Source: Planctomycetota bacterium
GTDB lineage: Bacteria > Planctomycetota > J058 > JAJDCQ01
NCBI GenBank assembly: GCA_029260755.1
Contig: JAJDCQ010000119.1
Coordinates: 1-38,531 of the forward strand
DNA: 38,531 bases
Direction of reading: 5' to 3'
Each line of letters starts with the position of its first letter. Within the stretch, counting starts at the first letter, position 1. The notes under the pieces were generated by a model. That model had not been told where the DNA came from, did no database searches, and worked only from the letters and a program-made list of their open reading frames with translations. Position numbers and translations under genes: made by a program. This document shows, in pieces, positions 15,146-23,669 of this stretch.

Positions 15146-18100
15146 ATGAACGTCGACCGCCTCCCCTACCCGATCGCGGTCACCTGGACCGGTCTCCGGA
15201 CGGCCGAGGAGGAGGGACACGGCGAGCGCGACGTGTTCGACGCCCTCGTCCTGCTCCACGACGCGATCCTGCGGCTCGTCGCCCTCGTCGCCGTCTCCGA
15301 CTACGTTCGTCGCGCCCGCGACGCGGCCCGCCCCGAGGCGGATGAGCTCCTCCGATCGCGGTTCCTGAGCAAGCCGGTCAGCCTCGGCACGTGGAACGCC
15401 CTCGCCGCGGAGCTCCTGCGACTCCACGTCGCCGCGCCGGCGGCGTTCGCCGTCCCCGAGCTCGTCGGGCTGTGGTTCGATGGCGGGCGCCGGCCGCGGC
15501 CGTCGGCGCATGCCCGGGCGATCGAGGACTTCGTCGCCGACCGCAACGACTGGGCGCACGTCCGGCTCACCGACGACCGGCGACGCGCGGTGCTCGAGCG
15601 AAAGCGACCGGCCTTCGAGCGGATCGTCGACGAGCTCGCCTTCCTCGAACGCTACGAGCTGCTCCTCCCCCTGCGCGTCGACCGCTCGAGCGAGCCTCCG
15701 CGCGTCGTGGAGGCGGTGAGGTGCCGCGGCACCGAGCTCGCCCCGAGCGAGCTCGACCTGACCCTCTCGGGCGACACGGCCGCCGTCGAGGTCGGCGACG
15801 AGCTCCTCCTCGTCCCCGACGCGCCGGGCGCGAAGGCCCTGCGGCTCTTCCCGCTGCTCCTCTCCGACGTCGGCCGGGCGGACGGCGCCGACGACCTCCT
15901 CCTCTACGACGGGCATCTCCGGTCGCGCGGCGACGGCGGCCGCAGCATCGACCGGCTCGAGTACGTCGGCGCCGCCTCGCGAAAGAAGGTGCGTCTCGGC
16001 CGGCGGTCGCCGGCCGCCGAGCTCGTCGCCGGCTTCGAGTCGAGGCTCGGCCCCTGGCTCGAGCGAACGGGGGACGACGAGGTGCTCGAGCCGATCGAGG
16101 ACGCGCCGGGGTTCGCCGCCATGCCCGCCCTCGTCGCGGAGGCGGCCGCCGGCGTCCTCGGGCGCGATGCCCTCTCGGCCGAGGTCGCGCGCCTCCGCGA
16201 CGAGGGCGGCGGGCTCCTGGTCGTCGTCGGCCCGCCGGGGTCGGGCAAGACGGCGGCCCTCGCCCGGGTCGCCGCCGATCCCGACATCGGCGCCGCGGCG
16301 GTCCACCTCGCGGCGCCCGACGGCGGCCGCGACGACCCGCGCCTGATCGCCCGGTCGCTCCTCGCCCAGCTCGCCTCCGGAGCGGGATCGAACGCGTCGG
16401 TGCCCGACGACCTCGCCGAGACGCTCAAGCGCGTCCACGAGGTGCTCGCCGCGGCGGCCGAGCGCGGCGAGCGGCCGGTCGTGATCCTCGATGCCGCCGA
16501 CGAGATCCGTCCCGGGCCGGGCGGGGAGCTCGCCTCCGCGCTCCTGCCGGCAGCGCTGCCGGAGGGCGCCCTCGTCGTCGTCTCGACGAGACCCGGCGAG
16601 GTCGAGCGCGCCCTCGCCGGTCGCCGGGACGCGTCCCGGCACGAGCTGGCGCGCGTCAGCCGGCCGGACCTCGAGGCGCTCGGGCGCCGGCTCGCCCCCG
16701 AGACCGACGGCGCGACCCTCCGGGCGGCGGCCGAGGCGGCGGACGGCAACCCGCTCTTCCTAGAGGTGATCCTCGCGGGAGATCCCGCCGCGTCCGGCCT
16801 CCCGCCGAGGATCGAGGACGCCTTCGCGAAGGCCGTCGAGGTGATCGAGGCGCGCTGCCCGAAGATCGACGTCGCGGAGGCATTCGGGCTCCTCGCCCTC
16901 GCCCGCTCGGGGCTCGGCCGGCGCGACCTGGCGAGGATGCTCGGCGCGACGCCGTTCGAGACCGGTCGTCTCCTCGAGGCGCTCGGCGGGCTCGTCGTGA
17001 CCCGCGACGAGCGCCACGTGATCTTCCACGCGCGCCTCCGGGAGTGGGTCGCCGAGGAGATGGCGACGCCCGAGGCGCTGCCGGCGCTCCACGGTAGGAT
17101 CGCCGCGCACCTGACGGGCGGGGTCGCCGCGGGGCGGGACGACGCCCTCCGCGATCTGCCCCATCACCTCGAGGCGGCCGGGCACGCCGACCGCCTCCGC
17201 GAGCTCCTCGACGGCGACTTCCTCGCGCGCAAGGCGCGGGCCGGCGGATCGCCCGAGGCGCTTCGCGACGACCTCCTCACCGGCGCCCGCGTCCTCGGCG
17301 CGACCGACGTGATCACCGCGGTCCGCTACGGCCTGACGGCCGCCCTGATCGCGAGAGGCGCCCGCGACCTCGGCCGCGCCGGGATCCTCGCCGCCCTCGC
17401 TCGCCACGGCGACCCGAGGATCGCCGCCGCCCTCGCCCGCTCGATCCCCGCGCCCGAGGAGCGCGATGCCGCGCTGGCGGTGATCGCGCGCCAGGCCGCC
17501 GCCCGCGACCGCCCGTGGGCCCTCCGTCTCGTTCGCGAGATCGAGGACGACGAGCGTCGGGCGACCGCCGAGCGGGCGCTCGACCTCGACGACGAGGAGG
17601 ACCCGAGGGCCGATCACGAGCTCGCGGTCCGGTCCGCCCTGGACGCATCCGAGTGGGACGCTCCGCCCGAGCTCCGGGCACGCGCCTCGGCCTGCGCCCT
17701 TCTGGTCGAGCCGCGCGATGCCGACGCGCAGCGGCTCGTCGGAGCGACGACCACCGTCCTCGAGGCCGTCAACCGGACGCTCCGGGTCGAGGTCCTCCTC
17801 GCGGCGGCGACGGGGCTCGCGCCCCGGCGGTGCGAGGAGCTCGCGCGGCGAGCCGCCGCGCTCGGCCTGGAGGAGCCATCGATCGATCGACGCGCCGCGC
17901 TCGTGATCGCCGCGGTCGAACGGCTCGCGCTCTCCGCGAGCCAGGAGGCGTCGGAGATCGCGACCCGGCTTCCGCCTGGACGACATCGGGTGCGCGCCCT
18001 CGCCGCGGCCGGAGACCTCCGAGCTGCGAGCGACGAGGCGGATGCGATCGCCGACCTCGCCGAGAGGCAGGCGGCGAAGGTCGCCCTCCTCGAGCCGTTC

Positions 18101-21061
18101 GCCGACCGAGAGCCGGCCGCCGTCGTCGAGCAGGCGCTCGCCCTCGAGGAGGGGGCCGAGCGCGACCGGGTCCTGCGACGAGTCGCGGCACGCGCCGGGC
18201 CGGGCGAGCTCGGCGAGCGCGCCGCCCGGGCGATCACCGACCCGGCGCTCCTGGTCGAGGCGCTCGCCCACGTCGGCCGCTGGAGCGAGGCGCGCGAGGC
18301 TGCGGACGCGATCGATGACGCGGAGGGCGCCGCGCGCGCCCTCGAGCGGCTCGCGGCGGCGGCGATCCGGGCCGGCGAGGCGGAGCACGCATCCGACGCC
18401 CGCGCTCGGGCCGAGGAGCTCCGCTCCGCGCTCCCGAGCGCCGAGCGGGCCCGATCGTTCCGCGAGGCGGCCACGATCGCCGCGACCGACGACGAGGCGG
18501 CCGCCCTCGACGCCCTCGACCGGGGCGACGCCCTCGACCGGAGCTGGTCGGGGCGGCGTGATCTCCTGCTCCGGAGAGCCCGCGTCCTCCTCGCTCGGCC
18601 CTCCGGGCGCCACGTCGTCGACGCGACCCAGCTCGCGGGATCGTTCGGCGACGCCCTCTGCGACCTCTACGCGGAGATCGTCGGTTCCCTGTCGATCGTG
18701 TTCGGCGAGCGCGCCCCCGAGGCGGTGGAGGCGGCGGTCGCCGCGCTCGAGGCGGCGATCGGTGGCGCGACGGCGATCCTCACGGCCGGAATGGACGCGA
18801 TCGAGCCGCCCGAGGTCACCCTCCCGGAGCGCCTGCCCGAGGAGGTGGCCTCGAGGCTCGCGAACGAGACCTGGAACGTGGCGGAGGCTCACGCCGAGGC
18901 CGCCCGACGGGCCGACCTGACGGCGGAGGCGGACCGGCTCGCGGCCCGGCTCACCGCCGGGAGCGCCGAGCCGGCGGAGGTCGATCGCCTCGTCGAGCTC
19001 CGCCTCGAGCTCGGCGATCGGGCCGCCGCCGCGAGGGCGCTCCGGTCCTGGTCGACCGAGATGACCGGGCGGGGGCAAGACGCCATCGCGCGGGCGGCGC
19101 TCGAGCGAGCTCAGGCCATCGACCCGCTCGCTCCGACCGCGGCTCCGGCCCCGGCGGCGTCCCCGGCGCCAGCCGCAAGGGCGGCTCGGGCCGCGCCGCC
19201 TAGATTCATGGAGATCGACCTGGACCTGGCGGCGTCGGGACCGCCGGCGGAGGACGGGGACGGTGGCCGTCGGACCTTCGTCCTCCACGAGCCCGAGCTC
19301 ACCGCACCGTCCGCGCCGGACGAGATCGCGGTCGACGAGGCCGGCGCCCGGCTCGTCATCGCCGGGGTGCCCTACCCGTTCATCTTCCGCATCTCATCGA
19401 CCGAGACGGTCGTCGGCCGCCGCGGCGTCGAGCTCGGGATCGACCATCCGTCGGTGGCCGCCCGCCACGCGATCATCCGGTGGCTCGGAGGCGAGCTCGT
19501 CGTCGAGCCGATCGAGGACGCGCCGGTCCAGGTCGACGGGCGAGACCTCGCGCCGGGCGCGTCCGCTCCGATGCGACCGCACGGTACGGTCGCCTTCGGA
19601 GACGTCTCCGCGCTCTTCCTGATGGACCGCCACGCCGCGGACGGCGCGAAGGTCGCCGACCTCGACGCGTGGCGCGTGTGCGACGATCTCGTCGCCGACG
19701 GACTGACCGACCGCACCCGGGCCAAGGCCGCCTACGAGCATTTCATCGGCTCCTGGACGATCGGGGAGTACAGCAGCATCGACGCCCTCCACGTGTCGCC
19801 ACCGTCGGACGAGGCCACGCGCCGCGGGAGCCGGGCCGCCGACCTCGCGATCGCGCTGATCCTCGAGAAGCAGCTCGGGCCGGACGACTGGGCGCGCGCC
19901 TACGAGAAGGCAGGCCGGCCCGGCATCCCCCTCCAGCGCGAGGAGGGCTCCGCCCTGCTCGTCCAGCGGGCGGGAAAGCTGCAGCGGCGCGTCCCGCACG
20001 ACGGCGGGATGCTCTCGATCGGCTCGTCGGGCAGCAACAAGCTCGTCCTCGACGACGCCTCGGTCGGCGCGCGCCACGCCCTCTTCATGACCCGGGACGG
20101 GCGCGAGACGATCCTCGACCTCGGCGCGCCCGGCGGCACGCTCGTGAACGGCCGGGCCATCAGCCCGAAGGACGGGCCGGTCGAGGTGCGCGACGGCGAC
20201 ACGGTCACGATCGGCGTCTTCACCGTCCGGTGGGTCCTCGGCCGGCGAGTGCGGCCGGCGGCCCTCGCCGCGAACCGCTTCGCGACCGACGCCCCTCCGG
20301 CCGCGGTCGTGGCCATGCCGGCCGCCGCTCCCGCGGCGAGCGCGGAGCCGACCGAGCGTCTCGGCGGCGGCACCGTGGTCATGGGCAACATCGACGTCCA
20401 GGACGCGATGGGCGCGGCGGTCTCCGTCCGAAAGGCCGAGGCACGACTCATCGTCGCGCTCGAGGGGCGTCGCGAGGTCTTCCCGATCAACGGTCGCGAG
20501 ATCAAGATCGGGCGCGAAGGAGACAACCACCTGAACATCCCTCACCCTTCGATCTCGATCTCGCACGCGAAGATCCTCTGGACGGGCGAGGGCTTCTCGA
20601 TCGAGGATCTCGGGAGCGCGACCGGCACGAGGGTCGACGACGGGCCGATCGCCCCGCACGCCTCGCGGCGACTCCGCCCCCACGCGGTCATCCGGCTCGG
20701 CGACGTGCCGTGCCTCTTCCTCGCCCGCGAGCCCACACCGTGGGGCCAGAGAGAGCCCGAGGCGGACGCGGCGCAGGCCACCCACTACCTCGTTCGAAAG
20801 CGCTGGATCTCCAAGCGCCACGCCCGAGGTGCGCTCGCCCGCGCGAAGGGCGACACGCTGGCGCTCGCCGAGACGCTCGTCCTCACCGGCCTCATCTCGC
20901 CCGATCAGTGGTCGGAGGCGTCTCATTCGAACGTGGAGCTGCGGTTCGCGAACGCGAAACGCGGGGAAGGAGGATCGAGCCGGCTCGCGGCTTGCGCCCT
21001 GCTGCTCCTCATCCTCCTCGCCGCCGCCTGCCTCGTCGCCTGGATCGTCTGGAGGATGTGA
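15146..21061 (+). CDS. Giant HEPN-like/NTPase/solenoid/triple-FHA protein with C-terminal membrane tail
   Basis: This protein has 1971 residues. Residues 1-190 are helical and carry RNDWAH (133-138), an R-x4-H motif typical of HEPN domains. An NTPase follows with Walker A GPPGSGKT (362-369), Walker B 'VVILDAADEI' (about 444-453) and a winged-helix-like part to about 640; this layout resembles STAND NTPases. Residues about 650-1340 are Ala/Glu/Arg-rich helices, probably a solenoid. Three FHA domains follow. FHA1 (about 1400-1495) has 'VGRR' and 'SVAARHA'. FHA2 (about 1605-1700) has 'LDLGAPGGTLVNGR'. FHA3 (about 1765-1865) has 'IGREGDNHL', 'SISISHAKI' and 'LGSATGT'. A helical tail like that of the upstream kinase and one hydrophobic helix (about 1947-1969) end the protein, which would anchor it with its bulk in the cytoplasm. 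The substrate of the kinase next door is an obvious candidate role. Exact function is unknown. Confidence 0.85.
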   Translation: MNVDRLPYPIAVTWTGLRTAEEEGHGERDVFDALVLLHDAILRLVALVAVSDYVRRARDAARPEADELLRSRFLSKPVSLGTWNALAAELLRLHVAAPAAFAVPELVGLWFDGGRRPRPSAHARAIEDFVADRNDWAHVRLTDDRRRAVLERKRPAFERIVDELAFLERYELLLPLRVDRSSEPPRVVEAVRCRGTELAPSELDLTLSGDTAAVEVGDELLLVPDAPGAKALRLFPLLLSDVGRADGADDLLLYDGHLRSRGDGGRSIDRLEYVGAASRKKVRLGRRSPAAELVAGFESRLGPWLERTGDDEVLEPIEDAPGFAAMPALVAEAAAGVLGRDALSAEVARLRDEGGGLLVVVGPPGSGKTAALARVAADPDIGAAAVHLAAPDGGRDDPRLIARSLLAQLASGAGSNASVPDDLAETLKRVHEVLAAAAERGERPVVILDAADEIRPGPGGELASALLPAALPEGALVVVSTRPGEVERALAGRRDASRHELARVSRPDLEALGRRLAPETDGATLRAAAEAADGNPLFLEVILAGDPAASGLPPRIEDAFAKAVEVIEARCPKIDVAEAFGLLALARSGLGRRDLARMLGATPFETGRLLEALGGLVVTRDERHVIFHARLREWVAEEMATPEALPALHGRIAAHLTGGVAAGRDDALRDLPHHLEAAGHADRLRELLDGDFLARKARAGGSPEALRDDLLTGARVLGATDVITAVRYGLTAALIARGARDLGRAGILAALARHGDPRIAAALARSIPAPEERDAALAVIARQAAARDRPWALRLVREIEDDERRATAERALDLDDEEDPRADHELAVRSALDASEWDAPPELRARASACALLVEPRDADAQRLVGATTTVLEAVNRTLRVEVLLAAATGLAPRRCEELARRAAALGLEEPSIDRRAALVIAAVERLALSASQEASEIATRLPPGRHRVRALAAAGDLRAASDEADAIADLAERQAAKVALLEPFADREPAAVVEQALALEEGAERDRVLRRVAARAGPGELGERAARAITDPALLVEALAHVGRWSEAREAADAIDDAEGAARALERLAAAAIRAGEAEHASDARARAEELRSALPSAERARSFREAATIAATDDEAAALDALDRGDALDRSWSGRRDLLLRRARVLLARPSGRHVVDATQLAGSFGDALCDLYAEIVGSLSIVFGERAPEAVEAAVAALEAAIGGATAILTAGMDAIEPPEVTLPERLPEEVASRLANETWNVAEAHAEAARRADLTAEADRLAARLTAGSAEPAEVDRLVELRLELGDRAAAARALRSWSTEMTGRGQDAIARAALERAQAIDPLAPTAAPAPAASPAPAARAARAAPPRFMEIDLDLAASGPPAEDGDGGRRTFVLHEPELTAPSAPDEIAVDEAGARLVIAGVPYPFIFRISSTETVVGRRGVELGIDHPSVAARHAIIRWLGGELVVEPIEDAPVQVDGRDLAPGASAPMRPHGTVAFGDVSALFLMDRHAADGAKVADLDAWRVCDDLVADGLTDRTRAKAAYEHFIGSWTIGEYSSIDALHVSPPSDEATRRGSRAADLAIALILEKQLGPDDWARAYEKAGRPGIPLQREEGSALLVQRAGKLQRRVPHDGGMLSIGSSGSNKLVLDDASVGARHALFMTRDGRETILDLGAPGGTLVNGRAISPKDGPVEVRDGDTVTIGVFTVRWVLGRRVRPAALAANRFATDAPPAAVVAMPAAAPAASAEPTERLGGGTVVMGNIDVQDAMGAAVSVRKAEARLIVALEGRREVFPINGREIKIGREGDNHLNIPHPSISISHAKILWTGEGFSIEDLGSATGTRVDDGPIAPHASRRLRPHAVIRLGDVPCLFLAREPTPWGQREPEADAAQATHYLVRKRWISKRHARGALARAKGDTLALAETLVLTGLISPDQWSEASHSNVELRFANAKRGEGGSSRLAACALLLLILLAAACLVAWIVWRM

Positions 21062-21136
21062 CCGAACCCTCCGATCGTGGACATCTCCGCGTGATTGTCC
21101 GAGGGTGGAATCAGGGTATCCGAAGCGAGCCGAACG

Positions 21137-22075
21137 ATGCTGATCGACAGGCGACAGCTCCCCTGGGCCGCTCTCGCAGCGCTGCTGCTGGGCGGAGCCG
21201 GCGGTCTCTACGTCACCACCATCCCTCCCCTCGGTCCCCCACGCGGCGGCACCTCCACGGGCCTGATTCTCGGCGGCGCGGCCGCCGGGCTGATCCTGTT
21301 CGCCGGTCTCCTCGGCGTCCGGCGGAGGGTTCGCCACCTCAGGCTCGGGACCGCCGCCGCGTGGCTCTCCGGCCACGTCTGGCTCGGGCTCGCCGCCTAC
21401 GGCCTCGTCTGGCTCCACGCCGGATTCCACGTCGGCGGCATCGGCAGTCTAACCGCCTGGCTCATGATCGTCTTCTCGGCGATCGTCGCGACCGGCGCGC
21501 TCGGCATCGCCCTTCAGCAGATCGTTCCCCGGCTGATGCCGCTCGCGCTCACGCGTGACCAGATCGGCCCGGTGATCGAGCAGCTCCGGTCGAGCGCGGA
21601 GGAGGCGGTCGCCTCGGTCTGCGGCGACCGCGGAGACCCCTCGACGCCACCCACGGCGGCGACGAGCGAGTCTCTGGCCGGGTCGGGACCGCTCCGCGAC
21701 GCGTTCGACGAGACGATCGCCCCGTTCCTGCTCGAGGAAGCGAGCCGGCGCCATATCCTCGCGCGCCGCGATGGGCGCGAACGGTTCTTCCGGGGGCTGC
21801 GAGATGCAACGCGCGGGGCGGAAGAGAAGGAGCGCTCCCTCGAGGCAACGACGCCGTCGCCGAAGCGACGGAAGGCCGAGACCGCCGAGCAGAAGCGCGC
21901 CCGACTCCTCGCGTGCGTCGACTCCGTCGAGACGCGATGCGACGAGCGCGCCGAGGTGCTCCGCCATCAGCAGGCGCACCGCATCCTTCACGGCTGGCTC
22001 GTCATCCACGCGCCGCTGTGGGGCGCCCTCTTCGTCCTCGTGATCGTCCACGCCGTCGCGAGCCTGAGCTACTGA
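21137..22075 (+). CDS. Polytopic membrane protein, cytochrome b-like
   Basis: This protein has 312 residues. Four hydrophobic segments lie in the first 135 residues and one at the C terminus ('WLVIHAPLWGALFVLVIVHAVASLSY'). Histidines sit within or next to membrane helices ('SGHVWLG', 'WLHAGFHVGG', 'AHRILHGWLVIHAPL', 'VIVHAV'), as expected for b-haem ligands. A charged cytoplasmic region of about 150 residues separates helix 4 from the last one. The next gene begins 1 nt after the stop and encodes a decahaem cytochrome, so a quinol-linked electron-transfer role is likely. The ATG at 21137 is preferred; a TTG at 21095 would add 14 residues. No close named family is recognised. Confidence 0.7.
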   Translation: MLIDRRQLPWAALAALLLGGAGGLYVTTIPPLGPPRGGTSTGLILGGAAAGLILFAGLLGVRRRVRHLRLGTAAAWLSGHVWLGLAAYGLVWLHAGFHVGGIGSLTAWLMIVFSAIVATGALGIALQQIVPRLMPLALTRDQIGPVIEQLRSSAEEAVASVCGDRGDPSTPPTAATSESLAGSGPLRDAFDETIAPFLLEEASRRHILARRDGRERFFRGLRDATRGAEEKERSLEATTPSPKRRKAETAEQKRARLLACVDSVETRCDERAEVLRHQQAHRILHGWLVIHAPLWGALFVLVIVHAVASLSY

Positions 22076-22076
22076 G

Positions 22077-23666
22077 ATGCGACGCGATCCGCTCGAGACT
22101 CTGATCCACATCCGCACCGGCCAGGAGCCCGACCCGTTTCGCCGACGCATCCGTCGGGCGACCTGGACGGTAGGCGCCGTCACCGCCGTCGTGCTCCTCA
22201 CCCTCCATGCCGCCGGTCAGCGATCGGTCTACCAGCGCGGCGCCATCGCCGGGCCCCACGCCGCCTTCGCCGACCGGTGCGAGCTCTGTCACCTCGAGCC
22301 GTTCGCCCCCGTGCCCCAGCGCGCGTGTCTCCGATGCCACGAGGGGCTCCTCCAGAACCTCGACCTCGTCGAGCTCTTCATCGGGGCCGAGCGGTTTCAT
22401 CGATTCATCGAGGAGTCGCGCGAGACCTTCTTCAAGGACGCCCCCTGGGTCGACGACCTCCTCGCCGTCACCGAGGACGGACGGATCGACGACGCCGAGC
22501 TGCGCGGCCCCGCGCCCACCATCCCCGGCGCGGAGCCCGACCTACGACCGCGATCCGACCTCGCCGGTCCCATCCTCGCGGAAGCGCTCGGACGGATTCC
22601 CCGCGAGACGCTCGCCGGCTGGCTCGACGCCCCGCGTCCGGCGGAACCCGACGAGGGATACCACACCCACCAGCCGATCGACGCGCCGCCGCCGAGCTGC
22701 CAGAGCTGCCACCGCCAGCACGGCGCCGCCGGGGAGCCAGCCGCCCCGACCGACGCCCATTGCACGCGCTGCCACGCCGATCTCGCCGGCGCGATCGAGC
22801 GTGGAGCCGTCTTCGCCCACGTTCGTGCGGCGGACCACGGAATCGTCTCGTTCGCCCGCGGTCACCCCGAGGCGAGCCGACACTCGGGGATGAAGGATGC
22901 GGCGCGAATCCGCCTGAACCACCGGCGCCACGTGGTGGTGCGCGGAGTCCGCTGCTCCCGATGTCACGTTCCGCGAACCGACGGCGCGTCGATGCGGCCG
23001 ATCGACTACGACCGGAGCTGCCGCGATGGCTGCCACGAGCTCGTCGTGAGCGCCGCGGTCGTCCGCGCCGAGGACAGCGCCGACCTCGACCCGGCCCGCG
23101 ACGTCATCTCCGTCGACATCTCGGGCGACCACGGCACAGCGGGGCCCGGCGTCCCGGCGCTCCTCGCCCACGCCCTCGACCGGGCGCTGGCCGGGAGAGA
23201 GAGCATCGAGCGACCGACCGCGGCGATTCTCTCCGACCTCGAAGCGCAGCTCCTCCGGAACGAGCCCCCGGCGATCCCGCTCCCGAAGGCGCTCGACCGA
23301 CCGACCGCGTGCGCGATCTGTCATCCCGCCACGACCGAGGCCGACGCCCTCCTCGTCCCGGAGCCGGCGATCCTGGAAGACTGGCTTCCGAACGCGCGGT
23401 TCGACCACGAGCGCCATCGAACGCTCACCTGCACGGCCTGCCACACCGCCGCCCGCGACAGCGAGCAGACCTCCGACGTCCTGATCCCGACGATCCTCGG
23501 CGACGGCGGATGCGCCCGGTGCCACCACGAGGGCGGCGCGCACGCCACCTGCACGACGTGCCACGCCTACCACGACCGCCACGCCGAGCGCCGCCGCGAC
23601 TTCGACGGCTGGGTCACCCCCGAACGACTCGGCGACGGGGCGAAGACGTTCGGATCCGCCCGATAG
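22077..23666 (+). CDS. Membrane-anchored decahaem c-type cytochrome
   Basis: This protein has 529 residues. An N-terminal signal-anchor helix (about 28-48) places the rest in the periplasm. Nine CxxCH haem sites are visible: 68 (CELCH), 84 (CLRCH), 208 (CQSCH), 229 (CTRCH), 293 (CSRCH), 412 (CAICH), 452 (CTACH), 479 (CARCH) and 492 (CTTCH). There is also one CxxxCH site (CRDGCH, 315-320), giving ten possible haems. Extra histidines such as 'LNHRRHV' and 'FDHERHRTL' are likely sixth ligands. This pattern is typical of cytochrome c3/c7-like electron-transfer chains. It is coupled to the b-like membrane protein upstream and converges, 3 nt away, with a multi-cluster Fe-S protein gene. Confidence 0.88.
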   Translation: MRRDPLETLIHIRTGQEPDPFRRRIRRATWTVGAVTAVVLLTLHAAGQRSVYQRGAIAGPHAAFADRCELCHLEPFAPVPQRACLRCHEGLLQNLDLVELFIGAERFHRFIEESRETFFKDAPWVDDLLAVTEDGRIDDAELRGPAPTIPGAEPDLRPRSDLAGPILAEALGRIPRETLAGWLDAPRPAEPDEGYHTHQPIDAPPPSCQSCHRQHGAAGEPAAPTDAHCTRCHADLAGAIERGAVFAHVRAADHGIVSFARGHPEASRHSGMKDAARIRLNHRRHVVVRGVRCSRCHVPRTDGASMRPIDYDRSCRDGCHELVVSAAVVRAEDSADLDPARDVISVDISGDHGTAGPGVPALLAHALDRALAGRESIERPTAAILSDLEAQLLRNEPPAIPLPKALDRPTACAICHPATTEADALLVPEPAILEDWLPNARFDHERHRTLTCTACHTAARDSEQTSDVLIPTILGDGGCARCHHEGGAHATCTTCHAYHDRHAERRRDFDGWVTPERLGDGAKTFGSAR

Positions 23667-23669
23667 CGG

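Noticed and set aside
15146..21061. Calling this protein an antiviral defence NTPase
   Set aside because: The domain layout is suggestive, but the operon partners are redox and signalling proteins and no other defence gene is present, so it is kept as a hypothesis only.
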